From: Bigelowiella natans CCMP2755
Lineage: Eukaryota > Cercozoa > Chlorarachniophyceae
NCBI GenBank assembly: GCA_000320545.1
Contig: ADNK01000255.1
Coordinates: 1-57,500 of the forward strand
Direction: 5' to 3'
DNA length: 57,500 nucleotides
A program made the position numbers and the translations under genes. Positions within the stretch are counted from its first letter, which is position 1; each line of letters opens with the position of its first letter. The notes under the pieces were generated by a model. The model saw nothing but the letters and a program-made list of their open reading frames with translations, did no database searches and was not told the DNA's origin. Shown in pieces: positions 35,248 to 45,927 of the stretch.

Positions 35248-36980
35248 TCATAATTTATCGAGGCTCCGTAGAATGGACATGAACCCACTATTGGGCTGCA
35301 CATTTGTATTTACTGCACTGCCACCAGCAGCCCCCACCACCTGCCCGCCTCTCTTTGCTTTGTTCAGGAGTGCCAAAGACTCCGATAGGGACATCTGCTT
35401 AGTCTGCATCAGGTATGCGATGAGCACAGCAGGGGACCGCGACCGACCCTCAAAGCAGTGGACGAGTACCTTGTTCTTTTTCTTGTCATCGTCATGATTC
35501 TCATCATCACGCTCGAGTGCTTTCCTGATGAACTGGATGCATTCCGGCAGTACTTTGGCTAATTGGGACTTAGCCGTGGGGCTATCTTTAAGCGCTACTC
35601 TTTTGTAAACGAAGGAGCCTTGGAACCGAGGGGGGATAGATTCGGCCACCGTTAGAATGTGGGTGATACCCGCTGCGTCCAGAGCGCTCCTGTTATACGC
35701 ACCTCCTATACCGCTGAGATATAGATCGGGCGCAATTAGGCAAATGTCGTTGGCCCCGTTTCGCTTCTTCTCTTTCCGCACCTGCATCAACCGTCGCAGA
35801 GCGGTAACCTTTATCTCCTCCTCATCCATTTGCATCTTGCTTGCCATCTGCTTTGTCGTCGTCATCTTTGTTGTCATCGGTTTAGAAGCTGAAGAAGAGG
35901 TGGAAGCAACTTCCTTCGATTCGTTGTCCTCTCCTTTCTCTAGTTTCATCGCGACACTTTTATGCGTTTCCGCCATCAGCCCTGCCGCCATTTCCCGCAG
36001 CTGGTGTTCAAAGCCGGGGTTGGGCCGAATAATACCTCTGGCATTCCGTGCGCATTTTAGTGCCGCATCGTAGCCGATTCTAAGATGTTTCATTAACAAA
36101 GCGATGATAACCGACCCTGAGCGACTCTGACCTTTATGGCAATGAACGAGCACTTTATTGGGCGACGACCTTGGCTCTCTGTTTGGTTGCTTCCGGAGCG
36201 ATGGCAGTGCTTCTTCGACGAACCGCATGGCCGCTAAAATGGCATCCTTCAGTTCTCGCGCGGCGTCTTCATAATCCTCCAGCTCTAGTCTGAGGTACTT
36301 GATTTCGAGTAGATCGTCGTCTTCAAATGTATTTGGCAGCTTGTCTGTGATGTTGACCACGTGGGTGATCCTAAGGTGCTCAAAGACCTCCCGTCTCTTC
36401 GCTTGCCCATACCCACCGATATACACCCCCCCCCCTAGCTCCCGCACGAGTTGAGGGTAGTACACTACGTTTTCAGGGAGATAAATTTTCTTCGTCGTCA
36501 GGAATGGGTACGTGTCCAGCAGCTGCTCGTAATCAGGAAAAAGTAACAGCTCCTTGAATCTATACTCGGCCATAATCCCACCACCGCAGAGCGCTTTCAG
36601 AATCCTTTGAACACTCTGAACTGACTTCGAGTCGCCGTAGACTAGCACTGTCTTTATCATATCCGGAGGGTTGTCAAACATTTGGTCCTCGATAAACTTC
36701 GCAACAAGGCTGCGATCGGCCGCTGCTTTATCCCCCCCCGCGTCTTCGACTGACGATGGATCCTGCCCGAGCTGTATATTCCGCGCTGTAAGGAGATGGG
36801 ATTGCTTGAATGCTCCCGAAGGGCGTCCATCGATGACAAAGATACGATTTTGGGCGAGATCGAGGTTGAAGACATCGTCGCTGTCTAGACACTGCGGCTG
36901 TGAATGGGAAGCGAATGTTTTCTTTAGCAGGTTTACAAGGCATGCGCAGGTGTATGATTATTGTGGTGTCTGCCTGTCTT

Positions 36981-37047
<67 letters not shown>

Positions 37048-37088
37048 TGGATGGCGGAGCTACAGCTCCTTTGCCCTTCCACTTCCAT
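35248..37088 (-). CDS. Rhodanese-like plus tandem dual-specificity phosphatase
   Basis: The ATG at 37088-37086 starts a 14-codon exon (37088-37047). One intron (37046-36898) follows, then a single 1650-bp exon ends at TGA 35250-35248, giving about 563 residues. The N-terminal part is rhodanese/Cdc25-like (NRIFVIDGRPSGAFKQSHLL), but its catalytic loop reads TVLVYGDSKSVQ with no cysteine, so it looks non-catalytic as in MAPK phosphatases and STYXL1. The first DSP domain (YIGGYGQAKRREVFEHLRIT onward) has the HC-x5-R signature HCHKGQSRSG. The second (LYLSGIGGAYNRSALDAAGI onward) has HCFEGRSRSP and a candidate general acid in LKDSPTA. The linker is Lys/Met/Ser-rich. It should dephosphorylate Tyr or Ser/Thr residues or another phosphorylated ligand. 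Substrate unknown. It has far fewer introns than its neighbours. Confidence 0.9.
36983..37042. repeat. (TG)n microsatellite
   Basis: About 60 bp of TG (CA on the coding strand) filling most of the only intron of the phosphatase gene. Confidence 0.95.
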
Positions 37089-37345
37089 GAACTCTCCGAG
37101 CAGCGGCTCCTTGGTACGAAAAAGAATGCTGTTATGTTTTCGTTCTGCGACAACAAGGATATGTTGTCGCAGAACAATATCATCGATTAATTTTGGTTAC
37201 CAACTCTCAAATCAATCATGATAAAAATCTATCGGCAGAATATCCTAGACGGGGTTTTCAATGTGAAACTTAAAATTGCATTCCATTTTGTGTATACGAC
37301 AAGCAATAATTGTCGTTCCCAGCCACCGCCACAGAACAACCTCCA
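37089..37345. promoter_or_regulatory. Head-to-head intergenic region (phosphatase / mS35)
   Basis: Only 257 bp between two starts, the shortest divergent gap here. It contains a perfect 13-bp inverted repeat, gttctgcgacaac at 37142-37154 and its complement at 37163-37175, with an 8-nt spacer. Confidence 0.5.
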
Positions 37346-37914
37346 ATGGCAGTAGGCGTGCGTGCGAGCGTGCGGAGGGGCGGGCGGAGACTTCCTCTCC
37401 TCATCAGAGGAGGGGGATGGGCTACATGTTCCACAAATCACCTCCAAAACGTAAGATCTACCAGGATGAGCTCAGCTCCTCGCTTGTTCAGCTCATGGGG
37501 TCAAGGCAAGGATAGGGACGACGGTATGTACTAGAGTCGTGTTGTGAGGGGGGGGGATGAACGCATCCTCGTGAGAACATCTACTGATGGTTTTTTCCCG
37601 ACTAAACGACAAGTGTCATCATCATTATTATCAAGCTTTTGCAACCTTTTGAAACTTTCATGAAGACATGTGGATATACTGCGTAGTTTCACAAAAATGG
37701 TAGCTGTTACCTACTAATCCAAACAACTAACATATTTCAGCTGGAGCTCCGACAGTGCTAACCAGCATGTTGGATGACCTTATGGACCAAGTTCAAGACA
37801 GAGTAATACTTAGAAAATGAAGAGAATGGCAATAGAGATGCAGATGTGATGGCGCCCTTTTTGAGTATTGTTGTTAGTCAGAAGAAGGGCATATTCCAAC
37901 ACAGTTTCATTCAC

Positions 37915-37982
<68 letters not shown>

Positions 37983-39659
37983 CCAATATATACACAAGCG
38001 CACATGCGTTGCATATCATAAGCACCACGCAACAAGATGTCTTACCATGATGAAACAACGACACAGGATGAGTTAAAGCCAGAGCCAAAAACAAAGACGG
38101 CCAACCCGGCCAAGAACAAGAAACAGCAGGGAATTCCACTTCGGGAGATTGTGCGCGCAAAAGCACAGCGTGAAAACGATGCGAAGAACAAAATCGGTTA
38201 CGATGACGAGGAGGGAGGTGGCGATACGTTGGGAGAGGAAGGATATCCTGACGATCAAGGTAATATGCCCCCAAGGCCGTCATCCACGTTCTTACATTTA
38301 CATTTGTATCCGCAATACAGGAAGCCAGATGGGCGTCAGCGCAAGCCCCCCACTCTCTATGACAAAGCGTAAGAAGATGAATCACGTTTGGAAGAAGAAC
38401 GTCCGCTGCTACGAGGAGCTGGAGGCTGAATACGATGAGATTGAGGCTAGAATGAAGGAGTGGGCCGTCGAAAATTTTGCAAAAGGACCAGCGATCACTC
38501 AGGCAAGGAACATTCAAAGCCTCAATGAGAAGGTGGGAGTGGGGAGTGTGAAGAAGACCTATAGTGATGTGAGGGGGAGGGAATGGAAAGTCTTGTTTCT
38601 CTTTTGTTTCTCGTCCCTTCCGCTCCGTTTTGTTGACCCTTCCTATGAGCCGCCCAATCGCTATGTCTTACGGCCATTATCGCCACCTCCAATGTGCACT
38701 CGTCATCATCATCAACACATGTTTGTTACAGGAGGACGCTTACTTTTGGGCAGTGACGAAGGAGAGGGACCCCGACGTGTGGCCTCGCAAAGGTGTCATA
38801 TTTTATGATGATGATGTTTATGTGTAAGATGATGATAATGATGATGATGATGATGATGGTGATGACGCTGCGACCTGATGAAAGGATGATGAAAGCCGGA
38901 TGGTGCGATGGCACTCGCTACTAGAGGCACATACGACGATTCATGCATTCTCATTCACCACGCCCTTATGATGATAACAAAGAGATTGTAATGTCTATAG
39001 CAAGCTGTAAAGTCATCGCATATCTTTTCCTTGGTTCCCTATCACGACCATATTCTTATCTTGTGTGTTGCTTCTTTTGTTGTCTCGTTTCTCTCTTCAC
39101 AGAGAACCCCCCGTTCCCGTATTGGATCGAGCAGAATCACGTCTTCCAAGAGCTAGTTGACATGCCCCTACCGTTTGAGGACGAGACGCCCGAGAAGCAT
39201 AAGACTGTGAAGTTTTACGCCTACCTCAAGGACATGGGCCTTGACTCTCTAGAGCAGGGAGTGTTCAAAGGTAGGTGGTATTTATATCACGGATGATCAA
39301 CTACCATTGCAGATATGCGATGACAACACAATAGAGCAAGTTACTACCACTCTGCTACTACTATTTTTGCCAGTATCACCGCCACTACCGCTATTAATAT
39401 GTACTTCTCCAATTCTTGTAGTAATACAAGTATTCGTAGAGAAGAGAGAATAATAGCCTCACTTCTGCTAGAGAATGCTAGCAGCGATGCTCTTACTCTC
39501 CATCGTGTTTGATATCAATCTATTCCTCTCACCATCAACAACAGAATTGGTTGGCGCTCGTTATGACGAGAAGACGGATATGGTCAAGTTTGTGTGCCGC
39601 AACTATCCTTCTAGGGTACGGCTCTGAATCTGTGATAGATGATATATTTCGTACACAGC

Positions 39660-39697
<38 letters not shown>

Positions 39698-40119
39698 GCA
39701 ACACATAACTCAGGAGCAAAATTTTGATGGAGTGAAGAAGCTTGCCTGGGAGGTAGTTCTCATGCCAGCACGCACTGAGGGAGATTGATGAGGATGAAAC
39801 CGAATAAAAAACTTTCTTTTCATTCACTATCAGGTATATGAGGAGACGAAGAAACTCTCGGATGAGATCAAAGCCAAGCCAGAATACTACGAGGAAGAGG
39901 TGCGCTGTTCTTAATTTCGCATCAAAACCTGCCTTTCATGCTGCTGCTATTTTGGCCTTTCGTTTCCAATATCGTCGTACGTTTTGACTGTTAATAACGA
40001 TTTGCATTGTATCTACAACAAAGGTCGAGATGCCAAAGCCCGTCGCCGAGAACATGGAACACATGCCCAACAGGCCTCTCCCTATCATCAGACAGACTCG
40101 CTTCAAGCGGATGTCCTAA
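37346..40119 (+). CDS. Mitochondrial small-subunit ribosomal protein mS35
   Basis: The ATG at 37346 opens an Arg-rich, acid-free leader (MAVGVRASVRRGGRRLPLLI) typical of a mitochondrial presequence. Phase-matched exons follow: AGAPTVLTSMLDDLMDQVQ (about 37740); a Lys-rich exon from about 38037; HVWKKNVRCYEELEAEYDEI (about 38390); EDAYFWAVTKERDPDVWP (about 38733); ENPPFPYWIEQNHVF ... KTVKFYAYLKDMGLDSLEQG (about 39103-39271); ELVGARYDEKTDMVKFVCRN (about 39546); EQNFDGVKKLAWE; VYEETKKLSDEIKAKPEYY; and VEMPKPVAENMEH, ending at TAA 40117-40119. The VGxRYDxxTxxVKxxCxxxPSR...N block is the conserved core of the mS35 family (Pfam mitochondrial ribosomal subunit protein). It should act in the mitoribosome small subunit. 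The first 5' exon's acceptor at 38030 is approximate. Confidence 0.85.
37917..37981. repeat. (AC)n microsatellite
   Basis: About 60 bp of AC in an mS35-gene intron. A second AC run at about 39659-39694 lies in a later intron, shortly before its acceptor. Confidence 0.95.
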
Positions 40120-41072
40120 CCAAGCAGATGTCAACAACGTGCATTGCGTGTCGTGATCGTCGTTCATAAAGAGATGAATTTACGGAGCGAGGTGACTGGA
40201 GCTCAAGAGATGCGAATCCACGTTGGTGAATGATACCGCCGTGTGCTTGCTTTTTCGCAAAAGGTTTTCTCAACATGCACAGTTACATTCACTCGGTACA
40301 TTGAACATGCTGTGCTATGTGCTAGCAGGTAGATGTGCAAAAACATACAGATAAATTATATAAGGCATAGAAGATGTCACTTAATTGACGCTGGCTGGCG
40401 CAGCACAATACGCGATGGCTAGATGGCCGTACGTGTGCGACTGACGTGCACTTGTAATTAGATGTCTTCGATGGAACGTTGCGCAGTGAACACAACGCAT
40501 TTGAGCATACATTTGCCTGTCTAGCTATCGTGTGTCTATATGATGCACATATACACATATACACAACTTGGTGTGTGTTGTGCAATAAGTGACACACGCA
40601 TACAATAGCACTAGTGCATCGAGCTAGCCAATGCGTAATTCTAGGATTTTACAAGCCTGCTAGTAGCCTGCGCTTCTGTAGTGGTTGACTATAGTGTTGG
40701 CCAAGCTACGTTATGTTCCATGGGCATCATGTAGAGCCTAGATAGCCTAGGTAGCCATTATAATAACATTGTACTGCGGATCTAGAGACAATAGCGTTCG
40801 TCGAAGCATCGACCATACACTATTAGCGGCTACGTACTGCGCATGGACGTACATCGTCTAGATCGTATGCACACTATCGTGAACATAGCTTGTATTACGC
40901 AACTGCCAAGTGGTTAGTCATCATGCCAGAATGGAGGCAAGACAATTAATACTTTGGTAGTCCAACGTCGGGTATTATACTTCGACTTCAGTATATCAGA
41001 TTACAGGCGGCGTATACTGGCATCATGACGTTTGCTTCGAATGTTGAATCATGATTTACACTGCTCCTAAGC
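40120..41072. other. Convergent intergenic island between mS35 and chorismate synthase genes
   Basis: About 950 bp between two 3' ends without microsatellites. It is rich in GCTAGC, TGCA and short palindromic words (for example gtgctagcagg near 40319, gagctagcc near 40621, and tagcggctacgta near 40823). Open frames look random. No gene is supported. Confidence 0.7.
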
Positions 41073-43361
41073 CTACTCCTTTTGCTTCTTTGCAGATTGT
41101 TCAGAAGCTCCGTTGGCAGAAACAACTTCGCCATTGGATCGCTTGACACCTTGCTTTTTGACCTAAGTGAGACGAGTAGGGTGAAAAGGAGAGAGAAGGA
41201 GCTGTTTTTAATCTGTTCTAAGATAGGGAAAACGAAGAAATCTTCACACGAATACTCAAATTCTTTTAGAAATCTGACTTCTCGTGTTCATAATTGACTA
41301 CTACTGACCTTTCCCACTACATCGTACTTTTCGGCGGCCTTTTCTCGGCCAAGCTGGATGAGGGCAGCATCGGCAACTACCAGCGCCGTCATCGTCTCTA
41401 CGATGGATACAGCGCGGGGCACCACGCACGGATCATGCCTCCCCTTCGCTGCGAGAGTAGTGTCTGATCCTATGATGATGAGAGGCGGATCATGTTAGTC
41501 AGGTGATGATAAGAACAGTATTAAACTAATGTGAGTCGTAAGATGGGGGGGTGGGAAGGGGAAGAATCTCTCTTTTCAAATTTTTCTTCGAGCAAAAAAA
41601 GGTGGATGATGAAACATTCCTAGTATCGCTGCTACTGCTGCTCCGCTACCGCGCTTTGTTGCAATCAACACACTGAAAAACAAACGATTTTGAGCAGATT
41701 TACCAGTGAAGTCGCACGTAGCCTGATCTGCGCCAATGGTGGATGGAGGCTTGAAGGCGATGCGGAAGACGATCGGCTCACCGTTGCTGATGCCACCCTG
41801 GATGCCGCCACTATTGTTCGTCTTCGTGCCGAGGCTCCCATCTTTCTTCTTGTAGAACATATCGTTGTGCTGTGATCCGCGAAGCGACTTCACGCCATCA
41901 AACCCTGAGCCTATTTCGAACCCCTTAGTTGCCGGAATGGAGAGCATTGCGTGTGCTAAATAAGGTGTATGTGCGAACCATTAAGGAGAATCAGAGAGTA
42001 AACGAATGAGCAAGATAAACGGTTCATCATTTCGTTAAATCGGAGCCATTATTGTTACCAATCTTAGCCTCGAGTTTGTCGAAGCAAGGTTCTCCCAGCC
42101 CAATTGGAGAGTTATATACTACGCACGTCAAGTGACCACCGATTGAGTCTTTGGCTTCCTGGAGGAGGAGAAAAGGAGGAAAAGGAAAATCCAGAAAATT
42201 TCAGCGTTTAGACACCAAAAGTACCACCACCCTCATGACCCCTCTCTTCTATACTTTTTGCTCGCCTTTCCTCTCCCCCTTTACTATTAATGCTGCATAA
42301 TCGTGTTGGTTGACACTCCTCCTCCTCCTCATCATCATCATCATGATCATTATCATTACCTTTGCTTCAACTATACGTTTCATCATTTTCTCCGCTGACT
42401 CTTGATCTGGACACCTCACGAGGTTCGAGTCAACCATCTCCCGAGTAATTTTCTTATACTCGAGCTCCTTGGGCGCCGTGACATCATACACACAACTTAC
42501 CCAGCACACGATCTCGGTGCCAAATGTCTCTTTCAGCCACTTTTCTGCAATCGCACCAGCGGCAACCTGCCATTGTAGTAGTACGAGAACACGAGTCACA
42601 ATCTTAGTATGACTCTTAGTACAATGGATGGCTAAGGCGAATCAGTTGAGAAACGCTATTAAAAGCTTTCCTCCTACAAGGAGGCCTATTTTATGTAGCC
42701 GCGTGTATAATCTTATTTTTGTGTAGCTTCAGCCGTACCCTTCCAATCGTCTCACGTGAGCTAGACCGCCCCCCCCCACTCGAGGCGCGGATGCCATATT
42801 TCTTCTGGTAGGTGTAGTCCGCATGTGATGGACGTGGAACGTCTGCCATTTCTTTGTAGTCTCCAGGACGTTGATCTTTATTGTGGACGAGGCACATAAT
42901 CGGGGTCCCAAGCGTATATCCCCCCTAGCAAATCAGCACCACATAAACATCAATGACTGATACAATCGAATTAAAAAACACAAGGCGAGACAGTAAGGAT
43001 AAAGGAATAATAGAGGTATAAGCTCGGCGGGGAAATCTCATAATCTCTCCACAAAGAATGACAAAAAAAGGGGGAACAGTACGTCGCCATAGTCTCGGCA
43101 ATACGCACTACTACGACGACAATCATCGTCACAGTACTTATTTCGTAATACCTCGGTGCCAGAGTAGATGGTGACCCTATCCTTCTCATTCCTAGGAGTC
43201 GTAAGATGGCTCTGCCCTGGGCGACGCCGGGTCAGCTGAGGCTGGATATCTGCTTCAGTTAGTTTCATGCGAGGAGGTACGCCATCTATGATGCACCCGA
43301 CTCCTTTGCAATGGGACTCGCCGAACGTTGTGACTCGGAAAGCATGGCCGAACGTTGACAT
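41073..43361 (-). CDS. Chorismate synthase
   Basis: The last shikimate-pathway enzyme: it eliminates phosphate from EPSP to give chorismate and needs reduced FMN. The ATG at 43361-43359 begins [20 protein letters not shown], the first family signature. [19 protein letters not shown] follows. Then come [18 protein letters not shown] and [12 protein letters not shown], followed by [17 protein letters not shown] (42900-42740). Then [16 protein letters not shown] (about 42590), [20 protein letters not shown] (about 42155), [22 protein letters not shown], and [17 protein letters not shown] (41940-41706). [21 protein letters not shown] is encoded near 41437-41380. The last exon is Lys-rich and ends at TAG 41075-41073. 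All main motifs are intact. No clear transit peptide is present, so its compartment is undecided. It is monofunctional, as no flavin-reductase extension is seen. Confidence 0.95.
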
Positions 43362-44363
43362 CGTTGAAGGTAATCTGTTTTCTTCTAAATCAAATACTTG
43401 CGGGAACTATGTACAAAGGTCCTGAGGAGGCGAACAAAAGAAAATAAAGTTCAGCTAAATTTTAGGGGGGTCTGAACGATTTTGTCAGTTGTTTTTTCTC
43501 CACTCTTATATCAAGAGTAATACAACCCCACCTTGTACTCATCTGACCAATTTATCCCTATCATTTTTTCCAACTCTTTCCTTCCTCTCCCCCTCTCTCT
43601 CACCCTCTAAATTACAGCGGAAATTATTTGGTGTGTAGGGGGGTTCTCTTACACAACTTCGATGTGTGTGGCAGGCCGCTTTCAGATTTGGAATACAAAC
43701 TTTATTCGAACAAAATTCAAAAAATCTCCTTTAAACATTAAGCGACTTCGGTATTGTATTGTCGTAGATATCAAAAGGAATATTTATTGTTCCTTGTGGC
43801 AATCAACTCGGTAACGATACATCGTAATTTCATTGTACCAGAGTCGCACAAAACCCCCTACCTTTCGTCTGAGAATGTTCCCTTTTTCCTTGACGCAGAC
43901 CTCAAATGAGGGCTTGGGGGTCCACGTCGTCGGTACAGGAAAATGCTGGCCACACATAGGCGTGTGACATCTGGATCCTGCGACAAGGGAAAATACTGGA
44001 GAACCACCACAAATGTCCATGGTCCATGCGGTTTTCAGAGCATGCGACTATTAACTCATGCGGCAAAATAATACCAGGAGATCATCTGGGTTGGTGTGCA
44101 AGTCCGTGACCAACGTCTCTGCTCGTGTCGGTAGCGCGGAAAATTAAAATGAAGAAAGAAAAGACTTGTCTTAGCACATCTGCCTAGGAAATAGCGGGTT
44201 TTATTTATGACAATATTCATATTCCTTGAAAGAGGTAAGGAGCTCTGAATAATCATAGATGAAGTGAGTACAGCGTATTGTATGTGGATATTTAAGGGGT
44301 TATTAATTTCCCAAATATTACAACAATTTCAACATTTGAGAACTGCGTGAAAGCACCGACACC
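43362..44363. promoter_or_regulatory. Head-to-head intergenic region (chorismate synthase / DsrE-like)
   Basis: The longest divergent gap, about 1 kb. Two minus-strand open stretches (44020-43784, with a Cys/His-bearing start, and 44256-44056) could be exons of a small gene, but I found no convincing family or full model. The right half should hold the DsrE-like promoter. Confidence 0.4.
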
Positions 44364-45316
44364 ATGGCGTCATCTGAGGAAAAGAAGCTCGATTTGGTCA
44401 TCGTCCAAGGGTCATACCGAGTTCCATGATCCTAACTCTGGCTGTATCAATAGAATTTGGTCTTATTGTTTTTGTGCACTACATCCCAGAAGGAGTGAGG
44501 ATGCAGAAAGGGCCACAATTCCCTTTTCCTTGGCTGGGGCCTCGGCGGTAAAAGATGGCTTGATATGATTGATGTTTTTAGTAACATATACATGTCGTTT
44601 ATTCCAGACGAAGCACGGAAAATCTGTTCAGGTCGTGTTAATGTTCGATGGAGCCAATCTGGTGCGTATTATTATGTTAAATCAGTGTCACATAAAAGTT
44701 AATTGGGAACTAAGGGCCTCGTCATATAGTTCTAACATCGATATGGATAATTTACATCGTCACTTCCCTGCATGGTGAATTGATTTCAGGCGATTCCAGA
44801 GACTTCAGAAAAGATTGTAGCTGGAAAACCCTTTGATGGCAACCTACTCGAAAGGATTCAAAATGTTATCAAAGCTGGAGGTAATAAGTAGTATGGGTAC
44901 ATCTTTGGATGCTCTTATGGATAGTTACACAGAAGTGTACATTTCATTCTGGTTGCGTGGTCTTTTGATGCTCGTGCACATATTTTGTATATAATTACCC
45001 TCATAATTCTAGTCAAAGTGGCAGTTTGCAAGCCCTGCTTGATGAAGCGTGGTTTATTGGATAAGAAGCTCATCGATGGAATTGAAATTATTTCCGGTTT
45101 GAGTTTGCTGCAATATACTTATGCAACGGAGAAGGTATAAAAATCAACCGTTTGTAATGAGAAGTGTAAAAGTGTAATCACGAGATGTTATAAATAGAGT
45201 GTGTAGATTAGCATGTTAATTGTGATGCGTGCATCTTGTGAACGTGCTTTCCCGATTGCACTGAAACTCGCTGGGATTATATGATTTGTGTTCTTCAGGT
45301 CTTGTCCTTCACGTAG
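44364..45316 (+). CDS. DsrE/TusD-like small sulfur-carrier-type protein
   Basis: The ATG at 44364 starts MASSEEKKLDLVIVQG. This splices to RSEDAERATIPFSLAGASA (about 44494-44548), TKHGKSVQVVLMFDGANL (about 44609-44662), AIPETSEKIVAGKPFDGNL and RIQNVIKAG (44791-44880), VKVAVCKPCLMKRGLLDKKL (about 45014), and an exon ending LLQYTYATEK. A last mini-exon, VLSFT plus TAG, closes at 45314-45316. Phases match at each join. The fold signature is a DsrE/DsrF-like one: an N-terminal strand, a helix starting xxEDAERA, a hydrophobic strand VVLMFDGANL, then VxVxxCxxC and a closing VLSF strand. In bacteria such proteins relay persulfide sulfur on a conserved cysteine, and CKPC is the candidate here. Eukaryotic function is unknown. 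An alternative reading through to 45438 is possible but fits the family worse. Confidence 0.8.
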
Positions 45317-45927
45317 AAAGAAAAATTCGAATATCTCCTCATTGTCATATCTTGGATTCACTCGCAACTGAGATTATTGGCGAAGAGTCAGAGGGCAATT
45401 GCCTTGAAGAATACATATGGCAAAGTATCGTAATGTAGGACATGCATCGCATACAGTGTCGTAGGTAGTGTCCTCCCTCTCTCTTTCTACGACGTTACCT
45501 GTTGCAAAGTTCAAAATAGCACTTGCTTCGCATGAAAATATAAAAAAAAAGTTGCAGGTGCATTTTGTGGTTGAGCGATGCGCTCTCGGTCGACATATCG
45601 GTCATGCTAGCATGCATGCGCAGGCCTATACGTACGTGTACTGTGCATGTCATTGCATGCAGCAGCGTTTGGCACCGTTTGCATTATATCGCACCGTGTC
45701 TATGCACATGGCATTATTATTTATACATTCATAGCATTCACGTTGGTTTTTTCTGGCAACAAAATGATCTGCAATTGTCATGCGTTTGTTGTAGATCACA
45801 GGCACTAGTCGACAGTACTAGAGATTATAAAATGCGCGGATATTATACGTCGAATCTATGCAATGATTTCTGTGACAAAATGTATTTTTTGCAAAGAGGT
45901 ACAACGGCCTCTTGCTAGCTTGCTACA
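45317..45927. other. Convergent intergenic island between DsrE-like and coiled-coil genes
   Basis: About 610 bp between two 3' ends. The core at 45595-45665 is very rich in palindromic words, including CATGCTAGCATG at 45603-45614, followed directly by catgcg, and cattgcatgcagc near 45650. No gene is supported. Confidence 0.7.

Noticed and set aside
42410-42435. tRNA-like B-box word ggttcgagtc
   Set aside because: It lies in a chorismate synthase exon on the other strand and no cloverleaf can be drawn around it.
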